A stretch of DNA of 64,000 nt. Origin: Reticulitermes speratus. Its lineage: Eukaryota > Arthropoda > Insecta > Blattodea > Rhinotermitidae. Shown piece after piece: positions 53,700-64,000 of this stretch. Location: the NCBI GenBank assembly GCA_021186555.1, contig JAJKFL010000013.1:31886743-31950742 (forward strand), in the 5' to 3' direction. The notes beneath the pieces were generated by a model that searched no databases, was not told the DNA's origin, and was given only the letters and a program-made list of their open reading frames with translations. How positions within the stretch are numbered: the first letter of the stretch is position 1; every line of letters starts with the position of its first letter. The position numbers and the translations under genes are program-made.

Positions 53700-56600
53700 G
53701 TAATTTATATATAGATAGCCTACATATTCAGTTCGCAACCTCACAAACAACAAACTGTCTACATTAAAACGACCAATCAGTTACTGCAGTTTATCTTGAG
53801 AATCACATCAAGTACATAAATGCAGTGCATCGGCAAAATGTAGAGATTAAGATGTTACAGCAGAAGGTACATATTGTTAATACCGGGCTCTACGCAGTCG
53901 CCTGCATTTTTCCAAAAGTTATTCATTTTTCTCCTTTTCTCTCTCTCCCTCCCTACAGCAGCTATTTGTGCTGCTGAAGTCAGCATGGTTATAAATCACC
54001 TTTATCCATATATGTGTGTGGGTGCTGATGGGATTCCATTCTGCATAATTATGAAACATTTTGACAGTTTTAACCTTGGTATGTCTAGTGAGATGTAACC
54101 ATCCTTCTGGAAACAGAATACTGTCCCACTTTGAGGTGCCCTTTACGAAGTACAAAATATTGTCTTATGTGGACACCACATCTGTCCGTGATATAGTACT
54201 GGTGACTAAACCGTTCGTACAGTATTTACATAAACTTTCCAAGGTCATTTGTATTACCTTTAAATATAGGATTACTCTCTGTAAGCACAGCTTCAGAAAA
54301 CATAATCCAATCCTGACCAATTTGGTTACCTACATTCACATTTTTATACATCTGGCAAGTACTCAAGGGCAAGCTGACCAGTTTATTGTGATGTAAGCAA
54401 CGCTATCACCACTGTTTCTGACTTCCCGGTTCTCTGTAAGATTGGCAATTTTATGCTTTCCTGCAGCTATACCACAGCAACTAATTTCATATCTATTTGA
54501 CCAACTGATATTTTGCACCAGTTTCTGTCTCCCGTACCGTTAGTCCTTACAGTACCTTGACCTTTAATATTTTATCAGTGATATGCCTAGCTCTGTATAC
54601 ATTTCCAGTCACCTCTTGTTTGCGGGTGATTCAAAGATATATTGCACTATTAATAATACTGAAGTCTGTAAAACTCTGCAGTCTCGTATAGAGTCTGTGC
54701 AGAAGTTCGATAAGGGCACAATAGTTCAGGTAGGCAAAACTGTGATTATATCTTTTATTCATAAACCTGGTAGTAATATTAACAAAACTTGGGCAGTGCA
54801 GATAAGACACTCAAGATCATGTAAATTTCAGTGTTGAAAAGCTTAGGCCATTAAGGCGGGGGTGCACAAAGTTTACAAAAATCTAGCAGCCTCCTCAAAA
54901 TTCTAGGCCACAGAAGGGTGACATGAAGCAGACTCCAAACTGATGACCTACAAATATTGCACACCACCATACAAAACTTAGTCGTTCTGGTGACCAGGAT
55001 TTGTACACCCCTGCATTAAAGGCCTAAACATCACTGGTCATTCAAACTAAGCTGTTTCTCCTCGCAAATCTAGACTACTGACTTTTTAAGCGTTACAAAC
55101 TTTGCAGCAGAATGGTAGTTCCATATCATGTGTTGATGCTCTTGGAATTCTATTGGACTGTTAAGCTCTTACTTCCACTATTTCTGCTATATGTTTAAAC
55201 ATAACATGCTAGATATCTTACACTGCATCACCAAGTTCAGCAACTGGTAACCTTATACATTTGTATACTGCCCTAATGCAGTCTAAACATAGTACACATG
55301 TTGCTCACAACTCCATCACATTTACTCATTCATCTAAACTTGAAAGCAAATTTTTCATTAATATTTTTCTAGTGCTATGCTTATAATTCTTTATGAGGAC
55401 ATAATATATGATGAAGCAACTCATAATGCAAATTTCTCCACCATCCTGTTATTTCCTCCCTCTTAGACCCAACTATTTTTCATAGCATTATTTATTGAAC
55501 AACCCCAATTTTTGTTCTTCCCAGTGTAAGAGACCAATTTTGACACATACATAACATGAGGCAAAATTAATACTGTACATTTCAATCCTTAAGCACAGTG
55601 TTTGTGCAAATATATATCGTGTTATTAAAGTAAACTTACTTCATATTACACCCAGTCATTACACCAAAATTTATCACATATTTACACAAGTTTATATCAA
55701 AACCAGTGTGTATCATACAGTACACATGTGCATGATGACAGACTATCACCTAGATAGTTACAGTTGGGACTTACACACTGAACATACGCTGGGTTTTAGA
55801 CTGCCTAACCTTTCCCAGTAAAGCCAGATTCACACTGTGCACTCCATGCCATAGCACCAGCTTAATCATTGCTTCCATGAAATCATAAATTGCATGATTT
55901 TATTTTTACTCACCCAGTGAGATTCTCATCAATTACAAATCATGTGACACAAATAGTGATTATCTTAAACAAGGTTACTGTTTTGGACACTGGACAATGT
56001 CCCAAACTTTTACAGACACAGCATTTTCAAAACTTGAACTGGATGTGTTTGAAGAAAGTCAATGACCCATGTCCAAACAACAGTCATGTCTGATGTAACA
56101 TAACATGTCAGAAACAGGCAGCTTAATAATCATAATGCATAAGGAGACACAACAGTATTATGGAAATACGTGGATGATTGAGCTTACACAAATAAAATGT
56201 GTACACTTTCTTTCCTCAAAATACTTCACAAAATATTAACTGCTCAGTATAATGACGCACTCTGAGCCTGCTGGCTAGCTGTAACGAATTTCTATAATTT
56301 ACAGAAACACAGCGCAGTGACAGCAGATGATTAGGCACACAGACGTGGTGAAGTTAAAGGGGTTTTCAGCATGCATATGCACAAGTATACAAAATCGAGT
56401 ACATAACACAGAAATAACTATAATGCATATCACACAGAATAAACAAACTGTGCAACACAAATGTGTCTAGATGGCATAAAATCCCGTTCAACTTGCACCA
56501 GTTTCTTAGGTAATAAGGACAGATTTCTATGTGTCTGAAATATAAGATAGTCACTTCTAACAGGCACAAAATCATGTATACAGTACAGTTAGTGATACCT

Positions 56601-57159
56601 TCAATGAATCGCAGAATGCCACCAGATGCTATGCGATTATTACCGTCAAACAAGCACAGAAGCTATTTAAGAATTATGTGGCCTATAGGAAACTGTTGCT
56701 GGAGGCAACCCACCCAACTTAGAGATATTACAAATATTCACATCTGTATACTTCACAAATCACCAGAGTATCATTGGAGGATCCCTGCAGTACGTAACTG
56801 CTCCTGTCCTCAACACACACTGCATATGCGTGAGTTGTCAGTCATTCAGATTCTCATACAAAACACTATCTTACACATGACAGGACTTGGACTACTGTAT
56901 ACCGTGTGGGTAATTACATATCTGCACATTGGAAACACTTACTAAAATGTCCTAGAAATGTGGACACGCCACACTGTTTGTGCAGCAGTCATTCCTTACA
57001 TTCTCCTAGGTGCAAAGTGAATTATATGTATTACAGGATCATGGATGACACCTACATTATAGCACCAAATGCCTCTTCCAAACAACCTTTTGAGCAAGTA
57101 AGCTCTTGCACAAATCACAGGCAAATGAATGCTCTCACTATGTATGTGTTGATATAATT
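53700..57159. other. No gene seen; possible 3' region of the zinc-finger gene
   Basis: AT-rich, largely free of the repeats that fill the left two thirds. The right part may be 3' untranslated sequence of the minus-strand zinc-finger gene ending at 57160. No convincing exon was found on either strand. Confidence 0.4.
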
Positions 57160-57615
57160 TCAGGTACACGAATGCTCTGCACTGTGTGTGCGGTGATGTA
57201 CCTTCTGATTCCCCTGGTCCGCAAATGACTTAGTGCTCACGTCAGAAGTAAATGGACACTCCCCACTAGGTGTGTACTGATGTACCTTCAGATGACTGTG
57301 CTGTATGAATGACTTATTACACACACCACACATATATGGACGCTGTCCACTATGTGTGCGTTGATGTTCCTTCAGATGACTCTGGTGCCTGAACGACTTA
57401 TTACACACACCACACATAAATGGACGCTCTCCACTATGTGTGCGTTGATGTACCTTCAGATGACTGTGCCGTGTGAATGACTTATTACACACATCACAGG
57501 TATACAGTTTCCTCCCTCCATGCAGATTACTCTGCTGCTTGGATGTTTTACTAAACACACTTCTTGGATATGGACGATCCACATCATGTATGTGTTGGTG
57601 TTCATTCGAAGTGCT
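57160..57615 (-). CDS. C2H2 zinc-finger protein, zinc-finger exon
   Basis: The exon follows the acceptor CTTTTAACAG and reads STSNEHQHIHDVDRPYPRSV, then three near-standard C2H2 fingers joined by SGERP/SGQRP linkers: YTCDVCNKSFTRHSHLKVHQ, FMCGVCNKSFRHQSHLKEHQ and YMCGVCNKSFIQHSHLKVHQ. The third has P in place of its last zinc-binding histidine. A fourth block, FTSDVSTKSFADQGNQKVHH, has lost both cysteines. The stop follows at 57160. Phase 0 at the acceptor matches the phase-0 donor at 60589. C2H2 arrays bind DNA in the nucleus, and the target is unknown. With two intact fingers and two degraded ones, the product may be a weakened family member or be turning into a pseudogene. A single-exon reading would start only at GTG, so splicing is the better model. 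Confidence 0.75.
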   Translation of the reverse strand, partial: STSNEHQHIHDVDRPYPRSVFSKTSKQQSNLHGGRKLYTCDVCNKSFTRHSHLKVHQRTHSGERPFMCGVCNKSFRHQSHLKEHQRTHSGQRPYMCGVCNKSFIQHSHLKVHQYTPSGECPFTSDVSTKSFADQGNQKVHHRTHSAEHSCT

Positions 57616-58906
57616 CTGTTAAAAGAGAAGTAAAGACAACTACATGAGGTTAAATCTTAAATGGAATTAGAAAGACTATATAAAAGCAACATATACATCA
57701 GTTAAATAATTATTACATCACAAAACTTGTGTTCTGTATTCTTTACTGACTGTTTCATGTTCATTAATTTTTCCTTCCAAAAATTCCCCTATTAGCTCCT
57801 GCACTATCTACTACTGTCATGACTGCGATTGCAATGTGGTACTGTTCACCTTCTTCACATTAGATGTCTTAAATAAAAACTTCTTATTCTCCCCCCACCC
57901 CACCGCACATACTGACAGTGTCCCCTAAAATTTAGCAACCACCAGACAAGGTCAGTACCACCATCAACTGCTCTAAAACACAGCAGGTCAATGCTGTTAG
58001 ATATCAAGACATGATCAGTCTGACTATATATCTTTCCATCAGGGCAACTTCAAGTGCGTTTATTAATTGTGTGACACGCGAACACCATACCTTCACAGTT
58101 AGACATGTTGGAAAGGCAAGATTTACCACTCTTACCACATTATCACTACAAATTCCATGCAAACCGTCAGTTGAAAATGTCCATTACCAGAAATCTTCTC
58201 TCCCTGTTTCCACACCGAAACTTCCCAATAAAGTTTCCATGTGGTATTAATGGAATTGGTACAGTACTTTCTCCAGTTCCTCATACAGACCTCATCACTT
58301 ATACGCCCAGTCATACCACGCACACTCACAGATGTATCACACAGCCTCTTACCATTACCAGTCAGTAACACAGACTGCATTCTGAAACACTGATATCATC
58401 CCATTATATATAAATAAACCAGCCTGAAGTAAAGGTTATCTTTTGCACAGCCCAAAAGGAATTCTTTAACTTTGGCTTCCACCCAGTGACTGGTTATTTT
58501 TACATAAGAGTATCAGTATACATAAATCATTTAAAAATAAAGAATATCACACATATAACATTTTAGTTTTTCCATTAGGCAATATCTCATTATTTGGGTA
58601 AAAATTAACAAGATTCATGATTAAATCATAACCAGAATGCACTCTGGAGACACATGTAAATTTAATGTACCAGGATTTTTGTGAGATGACAGGTTCTCAC
58701 AGTGGTGGTGGTGGTGCTGAAAATTTAAATCTTCTGGGATGATATGCTGTGTCAGCTTGTTAATAGTTCGTGGAGTTTCAAGCGACTGTATTGCTTACAT
58801 CCTTTGAAATGTTAGTATAGTTACTACAGTCAACACAGCATAACCCACACAACATGGATCTTCACAGGACCTCTCATTTCTTCCTTGCTTGACACATACC
58901 TATGTA
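57616..58906. other. Intron of the zinc-finger gene, proximal part
   Basis: Non-coding by eye. No repeat recognised up to the mariner at 58907. Confidence 0.45.
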
Positions 58907-59870
58907 CTAGGTGCGCCCAGAAAGTAATGCAACACATTTTTTTTCTCATTCACAATTGATTTTATTAAAACTTCAAATATGTCACATCATTACATGAATC
59001 TTTGGCTACCTAAACCTATTTTTCAACATAGTCTCCTTCTAAATCTTTGGCCTTACGCCACCGAGATGCGAGAGCCTGTATGCCTTCGCGGTACCACTCT
59101 GCAGGTCTCTGTCGCAACCACCTCTTTACTTCAGCAATGACTTCCTCGTCGTCCTCAAACCTCTTTCCGCGGATTGCACCTTTCAAGGGACCGAAAAGAT
59201 GGTAGTCGGAAGGAGCCAGATCCGGGCTGTACGGTGGATGAGGCAGGACAGTCCACTGCAGCTTTGTGATGGCAACTCGGAGCAGATGGCTTTTCTTTGT
59301 TGCTTGTGCTCTTCGGTTATGTTTCGAGGGACCCATCGGGCACAGACCTTTGAATATCCTAACTGGTGAATGATTTTGTCTACGCTTCCCTTACCAATAC
59401 CGAGTACAGCGGCCAGTTCCCTGGTTGTGATTCTCCGATCGTCTCGAATAAGACTGTCGGCTCGTTGCACTGTTGCAGGCGTCACAGCTGTTGATGGGCG
59501 GCCCGAGCGCGGGAGATCAGACAGAGTGCCCCGTCCTTGTTCTGATAACGCCAATCGCTTCGCCCAACGGCTGACGGTGCTTTTATCCACTGCCATGTCT
59601 CCATAGACCTTTCTTAAGCGCCTGTGAATTGATTCACTCGTTTCGTTTTCTGCCAAAAGAAACTCAATTACTGCTCTCTGTTTAGAACGCATGTCACTTG
59701 CAGACTCCATTTTGAAAGCTCACTACTGCGCTGCTATCCAGCGGGAAACATTGCGCCTATGTGCATAAACGCGGGACATTTTAAAGATACAGCACGCAAA
59801 ATATCATTTTTATCCAACAAAATTGGGCCGAGAAAAAAAATGCGTTGCATTACTTTCTGGGCGCACCTAG
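58907..59870 (-). mobile_element. mariner transposon, internally deleted, young
   Basis: Thirty-base inverted repeats starting CTAGGTGCGCCCAGAAAGTA match at 29 of 30 positions and are flanked by TA (58905-58906, 59871-59872). The element is 964 bp against about 1.3 kb for a complete mariner. It lies in the intron of the zinc-finger gene. Confidence 0.93.
59016..59710 (-). pseudogene. mariner transposase, catalytic middle deleted
   Basis: The N-terminal part is intact: MESASDMRSKQRAVIEFLLA, a helix-turn-helix ending SIHRRLRKVYGDMAVDKSTV, the linker LSDLPRSGRPSTAVTPATVQ and a second HTH with GSVDKIIHQLGYSKVCARWV. After EEHKQQRKAICSEL the frame shifts into the C-terminal part, AITKLQWTVLPHPPYSPDLA and PSDYHLFGPLKGAIRGKRFE, which contains the third catalytic aspartate of the DD34D motif. 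The deletion removes the first two aspartates, so no active enzyme can be made. The element could be moved only by a partner enzyme. Confidence 0.92.
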
Positions 59871-59899
59871 TAATTCAATGTAGCAAAATGCTTTTTGGA

Positions 59900-60330
59900 A
59901 GATACTAGTCCCTCAGATTGTCAAGACATTCAATCTTGCTTGGAAACCAAAGCTTCATTACCATATCATACAGCCCGCCACTCGCCCATGTCCTGATCCA
60001 GATGGATCCATTTCACACCCTCACATCATATATCTTTATGATCAATGGTAACATAATTCTACCAACCTTACTTACGACTCCCAAGTGATCTCTTCTCTTG
60101 GGGTTTTCCCAACTAAAATGTTATTGGCAAATATCATCTCTAACATACATGCTGCATGCAACACACATTTCATTCTGCTTGACTTGACCAGGCTAGTATC
60201 ATATGATAAAAGGTACAAACTATAATGATTCTCATTATGCAATCTTCTGAAGTTTCCTGTTACTTTTTCCCTCTGAGGTCCAAATATCCTCAGCAATTAG
60301 TTCTCAAACACTCTCAATCCCCTTTGTTCT
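59900..60330 (-). mobile_element. RTE-like LINE 3' end, diverged
   Basis: The minus-strand frame MLRIFGPQREKVTGNFRRLH then NENHYSLY, and further NNILVGKTPREE, corresponds to the C-terminal region of RTE-like ORFs. The tail has AAATTCC-like and TTCATTACC blocks near 59930-59965. Confidence 0.6.
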
Positions 60331-60588
60331 TCCCTTATGTTTATACATACAAAATGAAAGGTGAAAATGTAGTTTCTTTATCCTTTTTCCTTTCACTAGT
60401 GACTGGAAGATTAAAGATTCTTAACTAAACAAAATTTTCATAGAATGCAATGCTTGTATTTAGATGAGGATTTTGTCCTAAATTCCGATAATGAAATATG
60501 AGCATGTACCAGACTGTCTCTGCATTTACAATGAACTTCCTTACTAGAGAAATGTGTCTAATAACGGACACAAAGACATATAACTCAC

Positions 60589-60915
60589 CTCATCTTGTTC
60601 AGCCTTTATTGCAGGAAATGATATAGGCACAGGAATCTCCTTGGGTTGTGTATGTATATCTGTGCCCTCTTCAACCTTTATACTGATGACTGCAGGTGCA
60701 TCATTACGTGATGTAGCACCTGTCTCACTACACAAACCGGATAGATCTTTCAGTGACACTGTGGAGCTCTGTAAAACCAGAGTATGCTTCCTTATCAGTT
60801 CATCCTCAGTCATGACAAAGAATAACACACTTTCATCAAAACTGATAGTACTGTTGTTGTTCTGTAGATTCACTCCACTGCAGTTTTTAAATTCACTACT
60901 AGCAATTAACTCCAT
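60589..60915 (-). CDS. C2H2 zinc-finger protein, N-terminal exon
   Basis: Opens with ATG at 60915 (MELIASSEFKNCSGVNLQNN) and ends EIPVPISFPAIKAEQDE at a donor GTGAGT (60588), phase 0. The leader is rich in acidic and serine residues and ends in an SFPxIKxE motif. I associate comparable leader exons (xVSFPVVKxEPE) with zinc-finger genes of cockroaches and termites, which is from memory. The next visible exon is 57160-57615, about 2.97 kb away. A possible acceptor CCTCTCAG lies only two bases upstream of the ATG, so this may not be the first exon. Confidence 0.6.
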
Positions 60916-60917
60916 TC

Positions 60918-61420
60918 CTGAGAGGCTAACAGTTACTCAGCTATTTATTGAATTCCCAGCCCTTTATGCAACATGTTGCTTCATTGCCATGTTCACCACA
61001 GCCTGTCACTGGTCCAGTCCACACCCTCCCACCCAATTTCTTTATTACACACATCAACAGTTACACATATGTTCCTTCCCCTTAGGGTTTCCTGAAAAAA
61101 AAAATGTTTTATGTATTTCTCATGTCACATATATGCTGCATGCTACATAATCCCTCCATATCATCCTCCTTGCTTGCATCATTCTAATATTTTGGTGAGC
61201 AGTAAAATCTATGCAGCTACTCATTATATCGTTTTCTCCAGCTTCTTGTTATTTCCACCTTAGACCGCGCAGCCACTGGGATCGGCTTTCCACCCTCTTA
61301 AATCTAAATATTCCACTCAGCACTCTGTTCTCAAACACATCAAGTCTACAGTCTTTCCCCAGTATGAGACAAGATTTACATCCACACAAAACAACAGGTA
61401 AACATACACATTTTTATATT
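60918..61420 (-). mobile_element. RTE-like LINE tail, diverged, with SINE-B fragment
   Basis: GAGGCTAACAGTTACTCAGC and the following blocks match the same LINE tail. A 30-base piece of SINE-B head (CCTTAGACCGCGCAGCCACT) interrupts it at 61259-61289. The left edge abuts the N-terminal exon of the zinc-finger gene within a few bases. Confidence 0.5.
61259..61289 (-). mobile_element. SINE family B head fragment
   Basis: Only the first ~30 bases of the tRNA-like head remain (minus strand GCCGATCCCAGTGGCTGCGC). Confidence 0.6.
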
Positions 61421-61542
61421 TTAATGTGTATGTTTTCAGATGGGAGGCAGCAAGTAAAGGATTATGAATGCAGTTGTAGTAAGCATTACACCAAACTGAT
61501 GTCCTCTCACTTTCTAGATGATGTGACCTGTATCTCTCTCCA

Positions 61543-62172
61543 CTGTTACCAATCCTTTAATCTGGCACCTGATAATCCGTCACTCATAGTCCGGCACTTG
61601 AGGAAAGCAGTCCCGAGAATTTCCAACGTCTGTAACTTCAGGTGCACATACCGATTCCGTGACTTATCTTGGAATATCCGACTTTATTGAGCACACTGAG
61701 CTATTACAATGGATTCAAAAGATCCAAAGATTAGTAAACAAGGTAACCGGAAACACATAACTTTAACAGTTCCTCACAAACTTGAAATAATTTGGAGGCT
61801 TCAAAGTAGCAAAAGATGAAAAGAGATTATGTCTTCATACACTGGATTGTCTGTCTATGTCATGAAGAAATGGAAGAACATTTACAATCATTTATGGCAT
61901 CAAGTGTGAAGGGAGTTGGGCGAACCTAAAATAGTGCAATTGGACATGGAGTTTTATAAGCGGTTTACAACACGTTCCGAAGAAAAACCTGTGACTGGGC
62001 TTATGATAATTGAAAAACCTAGGTCTTTTTATGATGAAATGAAAATATCTGACGAGCGCACATTGTCTAAGGGCAGTAACAAAAACTATGTGGAAGAACT
62101 TAGGTCAGTATACATACTGTCCGATAATCTGGAATGTCTGGTCGTGTCGGTGCCGGATTAAAGAAATTCTAC
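61543..62172 (+). mobile_element. pogo/Tigger-type transposon relic
   Basis: The right end ATTAAAGAAATTCTACTG reads inward as CAGTAGAATTTC. The left end CACTGTTACCAATCCTTTAA is a diverged match. Repeated ATCCGGCA-type subterminal blocks occur at both ends. A broken transposase N-terminus lies inside. Confidence 0.6.
61709..62160 (+). pseudogene. pogo/jerky-type transposase N-terminus
   Basis: The plus strand reads MDSKDPKISKQGNRKHITLT, VPHKLEIIWRLQSSK, then after a stop SVYVMKKWKN, and further RELGEPKIVQLDMEFYKRFT, TRSEEKPVTGLMIIEKPRSF. These correspond to the N-terminal CENP-B-type helix-turn-helix and the second (Tc5-type) DNA-binding domain of pogo/Tigger transposases. The DDE catalytic domain is absent, and stops interrupt the frame. 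Confidence 0.65.
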
Positions 62173-62312
62173 TGTACTTGAACTTTGCTACACTTCAAAA
62201 ACTTATTAACTAGTTTTACATTATAATTTTGTTCACTCAATCTGGTGATAGGCATTACCACACACAGAGTTCTCTTGGCTCTTACTTGTAGATTAAACTT
62301 CTTACTACCACC

Positions 62313-63735
62313 TAATAAAATAAAATAAAATAAAATAAGCCTATAACATCCCATGAGGGCAAAGGCCTCCTGCTATGTGCAGGGTGAGCTCTGAGAGTGC
62401 TCGCTAGGTGAGCTAGTCCTAGCAAGCTTTTGGGTACTAACACGTGATCCTACGAGATCTGGATTACAAGCGGCCATGAGTTAAAACTAGTTGGGGACTG
62501 AGACTGACCACAGAAAGTAGCTTGCATAATTTTCTTTACAATTAGTGTTTGACTTTATCCTAGAGTCTTTTCTAGCATGATCTGCTTCTAGCCTGATATT
62601 TTGCCATAGCTTGCACAGTTTACATAATTATATTGTCTGAACTGTTCTTAGTGACTTCTCAAGTCTTCTCCATTCAGTCCTATTCCTGGCCACACGTGTC
62701 CACTGCCTGCCCACTATTTCGGTGAATAAGGCGGACCAACGGGTTCTAGGTCGTCCCACGTTCCTCTTTCCTGTCTTGGGGTCCCACATCGTCGCTGCAT
62801 AGGCCCATCTAGATTCATGCATTCTTGATACGTGGCCTCCCCACTTCCATTTCAGCTGAACTGCGGTTTGTACGCCATCTCTTGTGCCTAACTCTTTCCT
62901 GACATCTTCGTTTCTTATTCTGTCCTTTATGGATATTCGCAGAATTTTTCTCTCCATTTTCCTCTGGCAGACTTGTAGCATTTTCCTTTCCTTGGAGGTG
63001 GGAGACCATGTCTGACAGCCGTACAATAGTGCTGGAATCACACAGGTTTCGAAGACTTCCCTTTTCGTTGATAGTTTTATATATTTGTCCAATAAAATAA
63101 ATTTTAGACTCCAAAATTTGTTCCATGCTAGACCAATTCTTCTTTTTACTTCTTTCCCTGAACTCTTATGAAAAGAGACTATTTGGCCTAAATATGTGTA
63201 CTCCTTTACATATTCTAATACTTCTCTGTTAACTTTAATTTCAACTTCCGTTCCATTTGTCATCAATTTAGTTTTCCTAGGATTCATTGAAAGACCTACT
63301 TCGTTGCTGACTTTGTTTACGTCATGAATCATATTCTCTAATTCGCGCCCAGTTTTTGCGAAGAGAACTATGTCGTCTGCAAATCTCAGATTGGTCAATC
63401 TTCTTCCATTGATGCTTATTCCGTATTTGTTATCCCAATCTAGTTTGCGAAACTGATTCTCTAAAAGGCAAGTAAAGAGCTTAGGTGAAAGAGGATCCCC
63501 TTGTTTGACTCCTCGTTCTAGCCTGAATGTGCTGCCCTCAAGTTCCGTTCGTACTTTGGCATAGCTGTTCCTATAGATCGATGCAAGAAGTCTTACATAT
63601 TTGCTCTGTATGCCTTGATTTTCCAGTGCTTGAAGAACGCACTCATGCTCTACGGAATCGAAGGCCTTTCTGTAGTCAATAAAGGCAATATGTATTTCAT
63701 GGTTATATTCTTCCATTTTTTCAAATATCTAATAC
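62313..63735 (-). mobile_element. RTE-like LINE, 5'-truncated
   Basis: In the minus orientation it starts inside the reverse transcriptase (about 63735), includes a 3' untranslated region (62341-62627) and ends in a simple tail of TTTTA-type repeats (62313-62338), as is usual for RTE-like elements. Confidence 0.75.
62628..63716 (-). CDS. RTE-like LINE reverse transcriptase, C-terminal 362 codons intact
   Basis: Open over 362 codons: YNHEIHIAFIDYRKAFDSVE (first catalytic Asp, residue 14), GVKQGDPLSPKLFTCLLE, LRFADDIVLFA (FADD at 112-115), MNPRKTKLM, YLGQIVSF, VIPALLYGCQTWSPTSKERK, then LKWKWGGHVSRMHESRWAYA and GRPRTRWSALFTEIVG, a C-terminal layout typical of RTE-like proteins. The endonuclease and RT fingers are missing and an upstream stop precedes the frame, so the copy is inactive although recent enough to lack frameshifts. 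The palm and thumb are complete. The ATG at 63716 is internal and not a true start. Confidence 0.85.
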   Translation of the reverse strand: MEEYNHEIHIAFIDYRKAFDSVEHECVLQALENQGIQSKYVRLLASIYRNSYAKVRTELEGSTFRLERGVKQGDPLSPKLFTCLLENQFRKLDWDNKYGISINGRRLTNLRFADDIVLFAKTGRELENMIHDVNKVSNEVGLSMNPRKTKLMTNGTEVEIKVNREVLEYVKEYTYLGQIVSFHKSSGKEVKRRIGLAWNKFWSLKFILLDKYIKLSTKREVFETCVIPALLYGCQTWSPTSKERKMLQVCQRKMERKILRISIKDRIRNEDVRKELGTRDGVQTAVQLKWKWGGHVSRMHESRWAYAATMWDPKTGKRNVGRPRTRWSALFTEIVGRQWTRVARNRTEWRRLEKSLRTVQTI

Positions 63736-64000
63736 ACCCATTAATTGTAGTTTATCACATTTATGTTTTCAACCAACACATCAGCAGCTGCGTACACAAG
63801 ATGTTCATGTGTGAGCCATTCAGTTCTAATTTCTTGCATTTTTTCTCGAACCTTTCTAATTGCATATTCTTAAGGAACGATGACAAACCATCTCCTAGTC
63901 TCAAGCAATTTCAAACAGGAAATGCATCACACAAATGTTTACCTGTACAGATTTACAGCAGGTTTCATTTAAACACATTTTAATTATAAAATCATCTCAG
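63736..64000. other. No gene seen
   Basis: AT-rich sequence to the window edge, without recognised structure. Confidence 0.4.

Noticed and set aside
56529-56945. A 138-codon plus-strand open frame
   Set aside because: There is no recognisable domain, the composition is unremarkable, it has no supporting neighbours, and it is in a region consistent with untranslated sequence.
60641-61150. A 169-codon plus-strand open frame
   Set aside because: It is the antisense of the zinc-finger leader exon and then a LINE tail. The splice and motif evidence favours the minus strand.

Overview
The window looks like repeat-dense, gene-poor nuclear DNA of an arthropod, most likely an insect and plausibly a cockroach or termite. 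The reasons are several tRNA-derived SINE families, RTE-like and CR1/L2-like LINE remnants, Tc1/mariner, hAT, pogo and PIF-type DNA elements, long minisatellites, spliced genes with GT-AG introns, and a C2H2 zinc-finger gene whose acidic leader is of a kind I associate with Blattodea. The species is inferred. There are no operons, no bacterial genes and no CRISPR array.

Layout. 1-4490 is a 44/45-bp satellite with higher-order structure. 4.5-44 kb is almost wholly repeats: seven further long minisatellites, about 28 SINE copies in four families (called A-D here), terminal-inverted-repeat elements with target duplications, LINE tails, and one 5'-truncated CR1/L2-like LINE (about 38651-41370) that splits a SINE-D copy. 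44-64 kb is quieter and holds the genes. A four-exon minus-strand gene (coding 46167-49998) encodes a 210-residue REDD1/DDIT4 family protein (Drosophila scylla/charybdis), an inhibitor of TORC1 signalling. A minus-strand C2H2 zinc-finger gene has two visible coding exons (57160-57615 and 60589-60915). Its intron contains a young, internally deleted mariner. At 51050-52182 lies a decayed copy of an ORF family that I believe is repeated in arthropod genomes. The right end holds a pogo/Tigger relic and an RTE-like LINE reverse transcriptase.

Main unusual signal. At least 17 short motifs, on both strands, fit the catalytic core of a small type I hammerhead ribozyme: CTGANGA, one extra base, a helix II hairpin, GAAAC, a two-base-pair helix III that is often a palindrome (ACGT, ACATGT or ACATATGT), a cleavage triplet, and a 3-5 bp helix I closing back on the start. 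Many sit in the arms of foldback elements (20378-21137, 26891-27774, 35080-35450, 37429-38191, plus smaller ones). Three of these foldbacks have clear 12-13 bp target duplications. Small hammerheads of this kind are known from Penelope-like retroelements, and no Penelope protein is visible here, so these may be short non-autonomous ribozyme-bearing derivatives. A second unusual signal is that SINE-B copies sit at the same point inside the tRNA B-box region of two SINE-C copies.
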